From assembly GCF_034427455.1 (NCBI RefSeq), contig NZ_JAXQNN010000007.1, forward strand, positions 1 through 64,000: a stretch of DNA of 64,000 nt, written 5' to 3'. This document shows, one piece after another, positions 9,005 through 18,760 of the stretch. The DNA comes from Jeotgalibacillus haloalkalitolerans (lineage in GTDB: Bacteria > Bacillota > Bacilli > Bacillales > Jeotgalibacillaceae). The translations under genes were made by a program, and so were the position numbers. Position 1 is the first letter of the stretch; the number at the start of each line of letters is the position of its first letter. Under the pieces are notes generated by a model. The model made no database searches. It was not told the origin of the DNA and saw nothing but the letters and a program-made list of their open reading frames with translations.

Positions 9005-9633
9005 ACATTGATACAGCGAACATTCGCTTCGATGAAAAAGGATTAATCCCGGCAGTAGTACAGGATGCATCAACCGGTGAAGTCCTGACAGTCGCGTATA
9101 TGAATGAAGAATCTTTTAAAAAATCAGCTGGAACCGGTGAAACGTGGTTCTACAGCCGCTCACGCCAGGAACTCTGGCATAAAGGGGCAACAAGCGGCAA
9201 CACACAGAAGATTGTGGATATGACACTCGACTGTGATGGCGATTCACTTGTTGTGCGTGTAAAGCCTGCAGGTCCTGCATGTCACACAGGCGAGCGTTCA
9301 TGCTTTAATGAAAAAGTATATGAATCAGATGATAAAGCAGTCGGTACTCAGATTCTCTCAGTGCTTGAAAGCCTGATTGCAGAACGTGATGAGGAACGTC
9401 CGGAAGGCGCTTATACAACATATCTGTTTGAAGAAGGCGTTGATAAGATTCTGAAAAAAGTCGGTGAAGAATCAGCAGAAGTCATTATTGCGGCGAAAAA
9501 TCGCGATAAAGAAGAGCTGAAGTGGGAAACAGCGGATCTGCTCTATCACACACTTGTGCTGCTTCGTGAACAGAAGCTTCCACTTGCTGATGTCATGGGC
9601 GTTCTTGAAGAGCGTCATAATAGACCAAAATAA
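9001..9633 (+). CDS. hisI: HisIE, bifunctional phosphoribosyl-AMP cyclohydrolase / phosphoribosyl-ATP pyrophosphatase
   Basis: Two-domain enzyme for steps 2 and 3 of histidine synthesis. The HisI part (about 1-110) shows [14 protein letters not shown], the DCDGD metal motif, and [12 protein letters not shown]. The HisE part (about 115-205) shows the helical MazG-like signature [16 protein letters not shown]. 210 aa. Last gene of the his operon; a weak hairpin with a T-run follows. Confidence 0.96.
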   Translation: MNIDTANIRFDEKGLIPAVVQDASTGEVLTVAYMNEESFKKSAGTGETWFYSRSRQELWHKGATSGNTQKIVDMTLDCDGDSLVVRVKPAGPACHTGERSCFNEKVYESDDKAVGTQILSVLESLIAERDEERPEGAYTTYLFEEGVDKILKKVGEESAEVIIAAKNRDKEELKWETADLLYHTLVLLREQKLPLADVMGVLEERHNRPK

Positions 9634-9639
9634 ATTGCG

Positions 9640-9672
9640 GCACCTGTTCCTTTTTGGAGCGGGTGTTTTTTT
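9640..9672 (+). terminator. Probable terminator of the his operon
   Basis: CACCTG and CGGGTG arms with a 13-nt loop followed by seven T residues. The stem is short, so it is a modest terminator; a much longer hairpin follows at 9679. Confidence 0.55.
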
Positions 9673-9678
9673 GTGTGC

Positions 9679-9737
9679 AGAGGCGGGTCTGTCCCGGGTC
9701 TACAGCGTCTGCGTAGACTTGGGACAGACCCGCCTCT
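9679..9737. repeat. Long perfect hairpin (17-bp arms) after hisI
   Basis: AGAGGCGGGTCTGTCCC (9679-9695) and its exact complement (9721-9737) form a 17-bp stem; an inner GTCTAC/GTAGAC pair extends it. It lies between hisI and the TPR gene. No T-run follows. It resembles mobile or extragenic palindromes of bacilli rather than a simple terminator. Confidence 0.7.
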
Positions 9738-9823
9738 ACCGGCTTACCATGGCATTCATCCCTTTCCACACTTTCAAATCCGTGCTAAAATTGATTAGTT
9801 AATACAATGTACGGAGGCTATTC

Positions 9824-11272
9824 ATGAAAAAAGGATCGGATCATCAAAAAGGAAAGCTTGTGCCATTTACCCAGACAGGTGAGAGCCTGTATAAAAGAGG
9901 GATGGCCATTTATCAAAAAGGTCAGCTTGAGAAGGCTGTGAAATATTTAGGGAAAGCGGCCGAGCTTGAGCCGGAAGAGCCGATGATTGCACTTCAGATT
10001 GCGATGATTGAAACGGAGCTTGGACATTTCCAGGAGTCAAATGAGCGCCTGAAGCATATAAGTGAGTTAACCGATCCATCTATGACTGAAATTCATTATT
10101 TTATGGCGAACAATTATGCGCATCTGGGTTTATTTCAGGAAGCGTACCGCCATGTGAACACCTATTTGCAGAGCCAGCCTGATGGGGAGTTCTCAGAGGA
10201 TGCTGAGGATCTGCTTGAACTGCTTGAGTTTGAGGATGAAGACGGTTTTGAAGAAGGGTTTGAACAGGATGACCTGATTATTCATCAGGAGAAAGCAGGA
10301 AAGCTGCTTGCTGATGGGAAGTTTGAAGAAGCCATTAAGGTGCTTGAAGAAGTGGTTGAACGTTATCCGGATTACTGGTCCGCTTATAATAACCTTGCAC
10401 TCGCTTACTTTTACCAGGGAGATACTGAACAGGCGTCAGCTATTTTAACTGAAGTGCTGAATAAAAATCCCGGTAATCTGCATGCCTTATGTAATTTAGC
10501 GGTATTTTATCATTATCAGGGCCGCACAAAAGAACTGGAAGCATTGGTTAAAGCACTGGAAACCGTCCGGCCATTTCTGATTGAACACCGTTTTAAGCTG
10601 GGGGCAACCTTTGCTTTACTCGGAAAGCATGAACAGGCATACGGCTGGCTGAAGAGTCTTGCGAAAAGAGGATTCGAGGGTGACAGCGGTTTTCACTATT
10701 GGCTTTCACATTCCGCCTGGCATTCAGGTCATAAGAAAGCGGCCGAGGATGCGTGGAAGCGCGTGATTGAAGAGCAGCCTGATAAAGCAGGTCAGGAGCC
10801 GTGGAACCGTGCAACCACACGAAATGACGAAAAGCTGAAAACATTTTATCCGGAAGAGCGGATGTTTATTTTATTTAAGGATATTCAGGAATCAGCCAGC
10901 TTTTTGACAGAGGAAGCACCTGAATATTTTACAGAGGTTGAAAAAGCATACTATCAGATGCTGCAATCTGATGAACCGCAGGATACACCGATCAGCAGAG
11001 CACACCTCGTTGCATGTGAGCTTTTAAAACACTTTGACCTGCACGAAAAATCTCATCAGGGATTATTTTATATGTGGTTTCACATCGTTTATCACGGGTC
11101 TGTTCATGGGTATACATTTCAAAATGTAGAGGCCCTTGCTGCAGCGGTTGAATATTTATGGCGGAAAGTCAGAGGCTCAAAACTGACGCAAAAAGAGATC
11201 GCAGTTAAACACGGAATTTCAGCCGGAACGCTTGCGAGATATAAGCGGGAGATTGAATTATACTTGCCATAA
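9824..11272 (+). CDS. TPR-repeat protein (YvcD-like)
   Basis: 482-aa cytoplasmic protein rich in tetratricopeptide repeats. Repeat-like helices are seen at about 25-60 (MAIYQKGQLEKAVKYLGKAAELEPEEP), 160-230 (FEEAIKVLEEVVERYPDYWSAYNNLALAYFYQGD) and onward. The C-terminus (ISAGTLARYKREIELYL) looks like a helix-turn-helix-like segment. The place between hisI and trxB matches yvcD of B. subtilis. Exact function unknown; TPRs imply a scaffold or protein-binding role. Residues 120-150 are notably acidic. Confidence 0.85.
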   Translation: MKKGSDHQKGKLVPFTQTGESLYKRGMAIYQKGQLEKAVKYLGKAAELEPEEPMIALQIAMIETELGHFQESNERLKHISELTDPSMTEIHYFMANNYAHLGLFQEAYRHVNTYLQSQPDGEFSEDAEDLLELLEFEDEDGFEEGFEQDDLIIHQEKAGKLLADGKFEEAIKVLEEVVERYPDYWSAYNNLALAYFYQGDTEQASAILTEVLNKNPGNLHALCNLAVFYHYQGRTKELEALVKALETVRPFLIEHRFKLGATFALLGKHEQAYGWLKSLAKRGFEGDSGFHYWLSHSAWHSGHKKAAEDAWKRVIEEQPDKAGQEPWNRATTRNDEKLKTFYPEERMFILFKDIQESASFLTEEAPEYFTEVEKAYYQMLQSDEPQDTPISRAHLVACELLKHFDLHEKSHQGLFYMWFHIVYHGSVHGYTFQNVEALAAAVEYLWRKVRGSKLTQKEIAVKHGISAGTLARYKREIELYLP

Positions 11273-11319
11273 GCAGATGATTGGACGATTCTATTCCCTT
11301 AGATTACGATGGATTGTAG

Positions 11320-12306
<987 letters not shown>

Positions 12307-12380
12307 TTAAATAATGCTTTATGACAACCGCTGGTGATTGCCGTTCTCTGCAAGGATGGTATATTAACGGTTTAACTTGA

Positions 12381-12406
12381 ACCTCTCCTTAAGTGGAGGG
12401 GTTTTT
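12381..12406 (+). terminator. Terminator after trxB
   Basis: CCTCTCC - TTAAGT - GGAGGGG hairpin (one G-T pair) followed by TTTTTG about 75 nt after the trxB stop. Confidence 0.65.
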
Positions 12407-12430
12407 GTTTTGAGTAAATGTGTTTTGTGG

Positions 12431-12524
12431 GTTCCGGAGATAATGTGGTGTGTTCATGAAATTACATGTGGTGTTCAGAAGATTAGTATGGTGATTCCGG
12501 ACATTTTGAGACTGGTCCCTGAAA
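12431..12524. repeat. 21-bp periodic GTTC-type repeat array (downstream of trxB)
   Basis: The cores GTTCCGGAG, GTTCATGAA, GTTCAGAAG, ATTCCGGAC and GTCCCTGAA begin at 12431, 12452, 12473, 12494 and 12515: five units at exactly 21 nt. In one frame this gives a seven-residue pattern but with stop codons, so it is not a gene. The reverse complement of the array at 58014 has the same kind of core. Confidence 0.75.
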
Positions 12525-12610
12525 TTGTGTAATTAGACCCACCCCAACTTTGGTGGTTATTCAAAAAATATACGTTTATTATTAAGTAAACCATCTATAT
12601 AATTGCACTA

Positions 12611-12740
12611 AGTTGATCGGAGCGTAAGGTGGCGACTCCAGCGGGATGTGACGGAGAGGTGAGACCCCGCAGACGCGCAGCGATGAGGAGGCTCACCGCC
12701 GTCCCCGCGGAAAGCGTCCGCCTGGAGCGTAGATCAACGT
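12611..12740 (+). repeat. GC-rich ~130-bp palindromic repeat, copy 5
   Basis: Outer arms AGTTGATCGG / AGATCAACG and inner family blocks GGTGGCGACTCC, GGTGAGACCCC, GAGGAGGCTCACCGCC and GGAAAGCGTCCGCC. Intergenic between trxB and the nudix gene. Confidence 0.85.
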
Positions 12741-12862
12741 TTCCGGTTTAATCATCAATAACTAAATCTTTATCTAATCGTTACCAAACTGTAACCGCCA
12801 TGCAACAATTAATGGGTATAGTAAGACCATAAGTAATTGACCCCCTTTAAGTATATATTTTT

Positions 12863-12897
12863 GGCACGGACACCGAACAGGTCCGTGCCCTTTTTTT
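12863..12897 (+). terminator. Strong terminator with no obvious upstream gene
   Basis: GGCACGGAC and GTCCGTGCC form a perfect 9-bp stem followed by seven T residues. It stands more than 550 nt after trxB and 120 nt before the nudix gene, past a first trxB terminator. It could be the end of a small RNA starting between 12745 and 12860, or a safety terminator. I could not identify a convincing promoter for a small RNA. Confidence 0.85.
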
Positions 12898-12955
12898 GTT
12901 TTCATAACAAAAAGGAGATTCACATACATATAGAGAAGGAGACAGTACGGCTTCA

Positions 12956-12984
12956 TTGTGAGAGTATGTGAAACCATGTATAAT
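12956..12984 (+). promoter_or_regulatory. Promoter of the nudix-rapZ-yvcK-whiA-crh operon
   Basis: TTGTGA (12956-12961) and a perfect TATAAT (12979-12984) with a 17-nt spacer, 35 nt before the first start codon. Confidence 0.75.
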
Positions 12985-13018
12985 AAAATGAATGAGCTAA
13001 AAATGAGCAGGTGATAGG

Positions 13019-13477
13019 ATGCAGAGAATAACGAATTGTGTATATATAAAAGATAATCAGGCACTGCTTCTTCAAAAGCCTAGAAGAGACTGGTGGGTTG
13101 CACCGGGCGGTAAGATGGAGCCGGGTGAATCAGTCAGGGACGCCTGTATCAGAGAGTATCGTGAAGAAACAGGGATTTATGTAAAAAACCCTGAAATTAA
13201 AGGGATTTTTACCTTTATTATAAAAGAAGGAAATGAAGTGATTTCCGAGTGGATGATGTTTACGTTTCTGGCGACAGAAGGTGATGGACTGATGCTGGAT
13301 GAATCGCCTGAAGGCATTCTTCAGTGGCAGCCGGTTGAAGCCATTCAGTCACTTGATATGGCTGAAGGGGACCGTCACATTCTTGAATATGTGGTTCATG
13401 GCCAGGGCGTGATCTATGGTACGTTCACGTATACAAAAGATTTTGAGCTATTATCTTATCGTCTGGATCCTAGCTAA
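13019..13477 (+). CDS. Nudix hydrolase (YvcI-like, 8-oxo-dGTP diphosphatase family)
   Basis: 152-aa nudix-fold pyrophosphohydrolase. The nudix box GX5EX7REUXEEXGU is intact as [24 protein letters not shown] at about residues 32-55. First gene of the conserved cluster with rapZ, yvcK, whiA and crh, as yvcI in B. subtilis; substrate not determined for this family member. Start ATG preceded by a GAGCAGGTGA site. 14 nt to rapZ. Confidence 0.9.
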   Translation: MQRITNCVYIKDNQALLLQKPRRDWWVAPGGKMEPGESVRDACIREYREETGIYVKNPEIKGIFTFIIKEGNEVISEWMMFTFLATEGDGLMLDESPEGILQWQPVEAIQSLDMAEGDRHILEYVVHGQGVIYGTFTYTKDFELLSYRLDPS

Positions 13478-13491
13478 GGGGGAGTGTCGCG

Positions 13492-14376
13492 ATGTCAACA
13501 GATATGGAATTAGTGATTATTACCGGTATGTCGGGAGCAGGAAAAACAGTAGCCATTCAAAGCTTTGAAGACCTGGGTTTTTTCTGTGTAGATAATCTGC
13601 CTCCAACACTGCTGCCAAAGTTTCTTGAGCTGATGAAAGAGTCAGGAGACAAGATGAACCGTGTAGCAGTTGTAATGGATTTGAGAGGAAGAGAATTTTT
13701 TGACTCTCTTTTTCAGGCACTGGATCAGTTTGATAATGAAGAAAGACTAAAGCCGCGCATTCTGTTTTTAGAAGCAGACGATCAGGCGCTGGTGAGACGC
13801 TATAAAGAAACGAGACGTTCTCATCCGCTTGCACCTGCCGGACTGCCGATGGAAGGCATTAAGCAGGAAAGAATCCTGCTTGCTGATTTAAAAGGACGCG
13901 CACAGACCATTTATAATACATCGAGTTTAAAACCGAGAGAACTGCGTGAGAAAATTCTTAATGAGTTTTCAGTGAACAAGCAGTCTTTATTTACCGTCAA
14001 TGTGATGTCGTTTGGATTTAAGCATGGACTTCCGATTGATGCAGACCTTGTATTTGACGTAAGATTCTTGCCAAATCCGCACTATATTGATCATATGAGA
14101 CCCCAGACAGGCCTGGATGAAGAAGTATCTGAGTATGTAATGAAGTGGAATGAAACGAAGAAGTTTCTTGAGAAGACGATAGATCTGCTGCAATTTATGC
14201 TTCCTCATTATAAGCGTGAAGGCAAAAGTCAGCTTGTCATTGCAATCGGTTGTACAGGCGGACAGCACCGCTCAGTCGCATTGACTGAAGAGATGGCCCG
14301 TGCATTTGCCAAGGACTATCACACTCAGATTACGCACCGTGATATTCATAAAAAGCAGGGTGCACCAAAAAAATGA
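13492..14376 (+). CDS. rapZ: RapZ (YvcJ) nucleotide-binding protein
   Basis: P-loop NTPase family protein; in E. coli RapZ is an RNA-binding adaptor for glmZ decay, and YvcJ in B. subtilis binds nucleotides and affects competence. 294 aa. Walker A GMSGAGKT near residues 10-17, and the conserved C-terminal domain motifs [19 protein letters not shown] and [15 protein letters not shown]. The stop overlaps yvcK by 4 nt. Confidence 0.94.
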   Translation: MSTDMELVIITGMSGAGKTVAIQSFEDLGFFCVDNLPPTLLPKFLELMKESGDKMNRVAVVMDLRGREFFDSLFQALDQFDNEERLKPRILFLEADDQALVRRYKETRRSHPLAPAGLPMEGIKQERILLADLKGRAQTIYNTSSLKPRELREKILNEFSVNKQSLFTVNVMSFGFKHGLPIDADLVFDVRFLPNPHYIDHMRPQTGLDEEVSEYVMKWNETKKFLEKTIDLLQFMLPHYKREGKSQLVIAIGCTGGQHRSVALTEEMARAFAKDYHTQITHRDIHKKQGAPKK

Positions 14377-15347
14377 CGCAGCAAAAAGGTAAGGTTGTTG
14401 TGATCGGGGGCGGGACAGGCCTGTCTGTTCTGCTCCGCGGGCTGAAGCAGCACCCGCTTGATCTGACAGCGATTGTAACGGTAGCGGATGACGGGGGAAG
14501 CTCGGGCAGAATCAGGGATGACCTGAAGATCCCGCCTCCTGGGGATATCAGAAATGTTATTGCCGCATTATCTGATGTAGAGCCGCTTGTAGAAGAGATG
14601 TTCCAATACAGATTTGCGAGTAAAAACGAATTAAGCGGTCATTCGCTGGGGAACTTAATCATAGCAGCAATGACGTCCATTACCGGGGATTTCGCACACG
14701 GTGTAGAGGAAATGAGTAAAGTACTGAATGTCAGAGGCCGCGTGCTGCCTTCTGCCAACCAGAGTATTGTGCTTTCTGCAGAGATGGAAGACGGTACGAT
14801 TATAAAAGGTGAATCTAAAATTCCATTTAGCGGGAAGAAGATTAACCGCGTATTTTTAACACCAAAACACGTTAAAGCACTACCTCAGGCGATAGAAGCC
14901 ATTGAAGAAGCCGATATGATTATTATTGGGCCGGGCTCACTATATACAAGTATCCTGCCGAACCTGCTTGTAAAAGAAATAGGGAAGGCAGTATTAAAGA
15001 GCAGCGCGCCAAAGGTGTATATCTGTAACCTGATGACGCAGGCCGGTGAGACAATGAATTATACAGCTTCTCAGCATGTAGAAGCGATCTACCAGCATAT
15101 GGGTGCCAAATTTATGGACTATGTGCTCGTCAATAATGAAGACGTTCCTGCGGAGATCCGCACACTTTATGATAAAGAAATGGCGGAACCCGTAAAATTT
15201 GATGTAGATCGATTAAAAGGACTCGGACTTCAGGTGGTTTATGATAAAATAATCATTAATCGCGAAGGACTGATTCGTCATGATACAGATCGTGTCGCAA
15301 AAATTATCGTCCGCTTAATGGCTGAGGCTAAGGATCAGCTAGCGTAG
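14373..15347 (+). CDS. yvcK: YvcK family gluconeogenesis factor
   Basis: CofD/YvcK-family protein that in B. subtilis binds UDP-sugars and is needed for growth on gluconeogenic carbon and for proper cell-wall synthesis. 324 aa. N-terminal [17 protein letters not shown], then the [13 protein letters not shown] and PPPGDIRN signatures near 40-60, and [15 protein letters not shown] near 195. Overlaps rapZ; 29 nt before whiA. Confidence 0.94.
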   Translation: MTQQKGKVVVIGGGTGLSVLLRGLKQHPLDLTAIVTVADDGGSSGRIRDDLKIPPPGDIRNVIAALSDVEPLVEEMFQYRFASKNELSGHSLGNLIIAAMTSITGDFAHGVEEMSKVLNVRGRVLPSANQSIVLSAEMEDGTIIKGESKIPFSGKKINRVFLTPKHVKALPQAIEAIEEADMIIIGPGSLYTSILPNLLVKEIGKAVLKSSAPKVYICNLMTQAGETMNYTASQHVEAIYQHMGAKFMDYVLVNNEDVPAEIRTLYDKEMAEPVKFDVDRLKGLGLQVVYDKIIINREGLIRHDTDRVAKIIVRLMAEAKDQLA

Positions 15348-15376
15348 TTAGTGAAAGAGGGAGGCGGAAAAGACAC

Positions 15377-16324
15377 ATGTCGTTTGCGTCAGAAACGAAA
15401 AAAGAACTCACCCAGATTGAGGCAAATGATTGCTGTTCAAAAGCAGAATTATCTGCGCTGATTCGGATGAACGGATCACTGTCTTTTTCTAACAGAGTTC
15501 TGATTGTCAATATTCAAACAGAAAATGCGGCAATTGCCCGCAGAATTTATACACTGATCAAAAAGAATTATACGGTACAGGTTGAACTCCTTGTGCGTAA
15601 GAAAATGAGACTGAAGAAAAACAACGTGTATATTGTCAGGATTGCTGAACAGGCGCGTGATATTCTTGAAGACCTCAACATCCTTGGAGAGGGCTTCCGT
15701 CTGAATCATGCAATCACACCGGCAATGATCGGTAAGAAATGCTGTCAGCGCGCATACTTAAGAGGCGCATTCCTGGCTGGCGGCTCAGTCAATAACCCGG
15801 AAACTTCATCCTACCACCTCGAAATCTTCACACTTTATGAAGAGCATAACGATTCACTTGCAAATCTGATGAATCAATTTGATCTGAATGGTAAGACGAT
15901 TGAGCGTAAAAAAGGCTTTATCACTTATTTAAAAGAAGCTGAAAAAATCACTGAATTTTTCAGCCTGATCGGAGCTCATCAGGCGCTTCTCCGATTTGAA
16001 GATGTGCGCATTGTAAGAGATATGAGAAACTCAGTGAACCGTCTTGTGAATTGTGAAACAGCAAACCTGAATAAAACGATTGGAGCGGCACTCAGACAGG
16101 TTGAGAATATCCGCTTTATCGAAAGAACTGCAGGGCTTGGTATCCTGCCGGACAAGCTGAGGGAAATCGCTGAACTCAGAGTCGCGTATCAGGACGTTAC
16201 GTTAAAAGAACTTGGAGAAATGGTCTCCGGCGGAGCTGTCAGCAAGTCCGGGATTAATCACCGCTTAAGAAAAATAGATCAGATCGCTGAAAAGTTGCGT
16301 AAAGGTGAAATGGTAAGAAATTAA
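15377..16324 (+). CDS. whiA: WhiA, sporulation/cell-division regulator
   Basis: DNA-binding protein with an N-terminal LAGLIDADG-like domain lacking nuclease activity ([26 protein letters not shown] region near 130) and a C-terminal helix-turn-helix ([26 protein letters not shown] near 275-300). Involved in cell division and chromosome segregation in bacilli. 315 aa. Ribosome-binding site GAGGGAGG. Confidence 0.94.
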   Translation: MSFASETKKELTQIEANDCCSKAELSALIRMNGSLSFSNRVLIVNIQTENAAIARRIYTLIKKNYTVQVELLVRKKMRLKKNNVYIVRIAEQARDILEDLNILGEGFRLNHAITPAMIGKKCCQRAYLRGAFLAGGSVNNPETSSYHLEIFTLYEEHNDSLANLMNQFDLNGKTIERKKGFITYLKEAEKITEFFSLIGAHQALLRFEDVRIVRDMRNSVNRLVNCETANLNKTIGAALRQVENIRFIERTAGLGILPDKLREIAELRVAYQDVTLKELGEMVSGGAVSKSGINHRLRKIDQIAEKLRKGEMVRN

Positions 16325-16341
16325 GTTCAGGAGGAGATCAG

Positions 16342-16599
16342 ATGCAGCAAAAAGAAGTGACAGTCAGGTTGAAAAGTGGATTGCAGGCACGCCCTGCATC
16401 CATGTTTGTTCAGGAAGCTACAAAGTTTAAATCCGACGTGTATATCGAAAAAGAAAACAAAAAGGTGAATGCAAAAAGCATTATGGGCTTAATGAGCCTA
16501 GCACTTGGATCAGGTGAAAGCTTTACATTGATCACAGATGGTACAGATGAAGAAGCAGCAATGCAAACGCTTGCCGCATACGTAGAAGAAGAGAATTAA
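16342..16599 (+). CDS. crh: Crh, catabolite-repression HPr-like protein
   Basis: 85-aa HPr paralogue. The active-site His15 of HPr is replaced by Gln (GLQARPASM), so it cannot act in PTS sugar transport, while the regulatory Ser46 is kept (NAKSIMGLMSL). Ser-phosphorylated Crh is a CcpA co-repressor. Last gene of the cluster. The Gln15 is what separates it from HPr. Confidence 0.95.
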   Translation: MQQKEVTVRLKSGLQARPASMFVQEATKFKSDVYIEKENKKVNAKSIMGLMSLALGSGESFTLITDGTDEEAAMQTLAAYVEEEN

Positions 16600-16603
16600 A
16601 CAG

Positions 16604-16637
16604 AGTCCCTTTCGGCTGATACCTGGGAGGGATTTTT
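16604..16637 (+). terminator. Probable terminator after crh
   Basis: TCCCT and AGGGA arms with an internal smaller stem, followed by TTTTTATTTT. Short stem, moderate confidence. Confidence 0.5.
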
Positions 16638-16662
16638 ATTTTGGCGGGGGAACTGATACGGG

Positions 16663-17036
16663 GTGAATGCTACAAGTTGTGGCGGAATAGCTACATCCTC
16701 GCCGGTGATTACGACAACAATCCGGGTGTATCGGTACAAGCTGAGCACGAATTGCTGCAACCCAGCCATGGAAAGCTACAATTTCTATAAGATCATAGCA
16801 GAGCTGGTAAGCCTTCCTTCGCCCTGAATGCACTTGGGAAACAGTCTTTTGATTTCTTAAAGGCATCAAGAGCGTGTGGTGCAACAACTTTGAAGTGGAA
16901 AGAAAAATTGAAATGAAGTGATTGCGACAATTCCAACGATGATTGCTACCCCCGAGGAGAAGATATAGACAACTTCCCGGGTGTATCGCTACAAGCTGAG
17001 GGCGGATTGCTACAAGTTAAGCACTGATTGCTGCAA
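16663..17036. repeat. 21-bp periodic GCTACA-type repeat array, composite copy B
   Basis: Core GCTACA (or ACGACA, GGTACA, GCTGCA) begins at 16669, 16690, 16711, 16733, 16754 and 16775; second half at 16924, 16945, 16966, 16988, 17009 and 17030. Between the halves (about 16830-16880) is the segment with GCACTTGGGAAAC and TTTCTTAAAG that is shared with copy A at 2.1 kb. It fills the crh-clpP gap. No gene seen. Confidence 0.8.
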
Positions 17037-17087
17037 CTCACCGATGTGACACAATGCATTTTCAAACAAAAAATTGCATCTCAAACA

Positions 17088-17122
17088 AAAAAACCGGCCT
17101 CCCAAAACAGGAAGCCGGTTTC
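17088..17122 (-). terminator. Terminator of clpP
   Basis: AACCGGCCTCC and GGAAGCCGGTT arms; in the minus direction the stem is followed by a run of T residues. Confidence 0.85.
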
Positions 17123-17138
17123 TCATATTCATATCTGA

Positions 17139-17741
17139 TTATTTACCTTCTTCAGCAAGCTTGTTTCGGTCCATGATCTGATCAACAAGACCATATTCAA
17201 GTGCGCGTTCAGCTGTCATGAAGTTATCACGGTCAGTATCTTTTGCGATTGTTTCGAAGTCCTGACCAGTACGCTCAGCAAGAATTTTGTTCAGCTTTTC
17301 GCGAAGGAACAGGATGCGTTTTGCAGCAATATCGATTTCAGTTGCCTGACCCTGAGCGCCGCCAAGTGGCTGGTGGATCATTACTTCTGCGTTAGGCAGT
17401 GCATAGCGGTGACCTTTTTCACCTGCAGCAAGCAGGAATGCACCCATTGATGCTGCCATACCGATACAGATCGTGTGCACTTTTGGCTTAATGAACTGCA
17501 TTGTATCGTAGATTGCCATACCCGCTGTGATGCTTCCGCCCGGGCTGTTGATGTATAGGTAGATGTCTTTGTCCGGATTGTCAGCTTCTAAGAATAGTAG
17601 CTGAGATACGATTGAGTTCGCAACGTTATCGTCAATTGCGCTTCCAAGCATAACAATACGGTCTTTCAGTAAACGTGAATAAATGTCATATGCACGCTCA
17701 CCGCGGTTAGTCTGTTCAATAACTGTAGGAATTAAATTCAT
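17139..17741 (-). CDS. clpP: ClpP, ATP-dependent Clp protease proteolytic subunit
   Basis: Self-compartmentalised serine protease subunit that partners with ClpX/ClpC/ClpE for protein quality control. 200 aa. Catalytic Ser in [15 protein letters not shown] (near residue 97), His in [16 protein letters not shown] (near 122) and Asp in [13 protein letters not shown]-type segment (near 171). Divided from upstream by a sigma-A promoter that overlaps a CtsR box, so heat and protein stress control is expected. Confidence 0.97.
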   Translation of the reverse strand: MNLIPTVIEQTNRGERAYDIYSRLLKDRIVMLGSAIDDNVANSIVSQLLFLEADNPDKDIYLYINSPGGSITAGMAIYDTMQFIKPKVHTICIGMAASMGAFLLAAGEKGHRYALPNAEVMIHQPLGGAQGQATEIDIAAKRILFLREKLNKILAERTGQDFETIAKDTDRDNFMTAERALEYGLVDQIMDRNKLAEEGK

Positions 17742-17795
17742 TGAAAAATCCTCCTTTAACGATCTAGTGGTGGTGTTGCAACAATATGTACTGTC

Positions 17796-17824
17796 ATCTT
17801 ACAATGAAGGTCAAATAAGGTCAA
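17796..17824 (-). promoter_or_regulatory. clpP promoter
   Basis: On the minus strand TTGACC (17824-17819) and TAAGAT (17801-17796) with a 17-nt spacer. The -35 box lies within the CtsR operator. Confidence 0.75.
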
Positions 17825-17825
17825 A
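17809..17825 (+). promoter_or_regulatory. CtsR operator
   Basis: Tandem heptads GGTCAAA - TAA - GGTCAAA match the CtsR consensus exactly. They overlap the -35 region of the clpP promoter, as for other class III heat-shock genes. Confidence 0.9.
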
Positions 17826-17915
17826 CGAAATGACTTATTCTTTCTTCCTTTCATCATACCCATCTGAACGCCTGATTAACAAGTCTAAACCATCTTCTTT
17901 ATATTAATATTCGGC

Positions 17916-17944
17916 TTGCATTCCGAAAACTCCTTTATTATAAT
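17916..17944 (+). promoter_or_regulatory. Promoter of tRNA-Arg
   Basis: TTGCAT (17916-17921) and TATAAT (17939-17944), spacer 17 nt, 22 nt before the mature tRNA 5' end. Confidence 0.75.
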
Positions 17945-17965
17945 AGAAAAGCATTGTTAAAACGT

Positions 17966-18037
17966 GCCCTCGTAGTTTAATGGATATGACGCAAGATTCC
18001 GGTTCTTGAGATAGGGGTTCGATTCCCTTCGAGGGCG
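17966..18037 (+). tRNA. tRNA-Arg (anticodon CCG)
   Basis: Cloverleaf with acceptor arms GCCCTCG / CGAGGGC, anticodon stem CAAGA / TCTTG and loop TTCCGGT, giving anticodon CCG, and a T arm with TTCGATT loop. CCA is not encoded. It has its own promoter and terminator. Confidence 0.93.
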
Positions 18038-18047
18038 TACATAACAG

Positions 18048-18078
18048 CCGATCACTGAATGCAGTGGTCGGTTTTTTC
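18048..18078 (+). terminator. Terminator of tRNA-Arg
   Basis: CCGATCACTG - AATG - CAGTGGTCGG hairpin with a T6 tail, 10 nt after the tRNA. Confidence 0.88.
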
Positions 18079-18104
18079 TATATTAATGGATTTGTTAAAA
18101 TTGG

Positions 18105-18236
18105 CTGTTGATTGCAGCGAGAGGGTGACGCTTTCCGGACCGTTTTTTGCCCTGTCCTTGAGTCCGCATGCTTCGCCTGGGTTTCACACTTCCCTTTCTG
18201 CAAGACCGCAACCTGCAGCGAGAATCACCAGCTGTA
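18105..18236 (-). repeat. GC-rich ~130-bp repeat, copy 6 (degenerate)
   Basis: Recognisable by GACGCTTTCCGGACCG, GAGTCCGCATGCTTCGCC and a GCAGCGAGA... end, but internal blocks are eroded compared with the other copies. Between tRNA-Arg and the glutaredoxin-like gene. Confidence 0.6.
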
Positions 18237-18341
18237 CAAGAACAACAATGAATTTTTTCAAATTAATTTATAGGATCTGTACATTTTCCAATCAATTTAT
18301 ATTCATTTATAATAGTTGCATCAATGAATGAGGTGAATCAA

Positions 18342-18581
18342 ATGATCGTACATTTTTACACCCGCAAAAACTGCGGTCTATGTGAAGAAGGTAAATTAAT
18401 GCTCGAGCTCGCACAGGAAGACCATGGCTTTATAATAGAAGAGCGTGATATTGATACGTCTGATGAATGGACGGAAAAGTATGGGCTGATGATTCCGGTA
18501 GTGGAAGTTGACGGTGAAATCATCAATGCAGGCAATATTGACTTTGTGACAATAAGTAAACGTTTTCAAAAAAAGTCTTGA
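18342..18581 (+). CDS. Glutaredoxin-like (thioredoxin-fold) protein
   Basis: 79-aa thioredoxin-fold protein with CGLC redox pair (KNCGLCEEGKLML, Cys near residues 11 and 14) and cis-Pro region MIPVVEVDG. Probable cytoplasmic thiol oxidoreductase. I chose the ATG at 18342 (MIVHFYTRKNCG), preceded by GAGGTG; an ATG 18 nt upstream lacks spacing. Located just before cggR. Substrate unknown. Confidence 0.85.
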   Translation: MIVHFYTRKNCGLCEEGKLMLELAQEDHGFIIEERDIDTSDEWTEKYGLMIPVVEVDGEIINAGNIDFVTISKRFQKKS

Positions 18582-18590
18582 CTTTATTTC

Positions 18591-18619
18591 TTGAAACGTT
18601 CTAAGAACCTTGCTATGAT
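18591..18619 (+). promoter_or_regulatory. cggR-gapA operon promoter
   Basis: TTGAAA (18591-18596) and TATGAT (18614-18619) with an exact 17-nt spacer. It overlaps the end of the glutaredoxin gene region by only a few nt and leads into a 140-nt leader holding the CggR operator. Confidence 0.75.
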
Positions 18620-18654
18620 TAGAGGCGTAGCAGGGATCTTTTTTTTGCACCTGA

Positions 18655-18690
18655 TGGGACATAATATGTCTACGCGGGACAAAAAACGAC
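18655..18690 (+). promoter_or_regulatory. CggR operator
   Basis: Tandem GGGAC-N6-TGTC then, after 4 nt, CGGGAC-N6-CGAC. This follows the known B. subtilis CggR operator arrangement (CGGGAC-N6-TGTC repeated). It lies about 35 nt downstream of the promoter -10 box, so bound CggR would block elongation or clearance until fructose-1,6-bisphosphate relieves it. Confidence 0.8.
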
Positions 18691-18760
18691 CAGAGACACT
18701 TCGATGTCGGGATAATTTGCCGGGCCTTGAAGTGATGTTTCACTGAAAAGGAGCTTTGAT

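Noticed and set aside
9554-9802. 82-codon frame overlapping the end of hisI and the long hairpin
   Set aside because: Out of frame with hisI, no ribosome-binding site, reads the hairpin arms.
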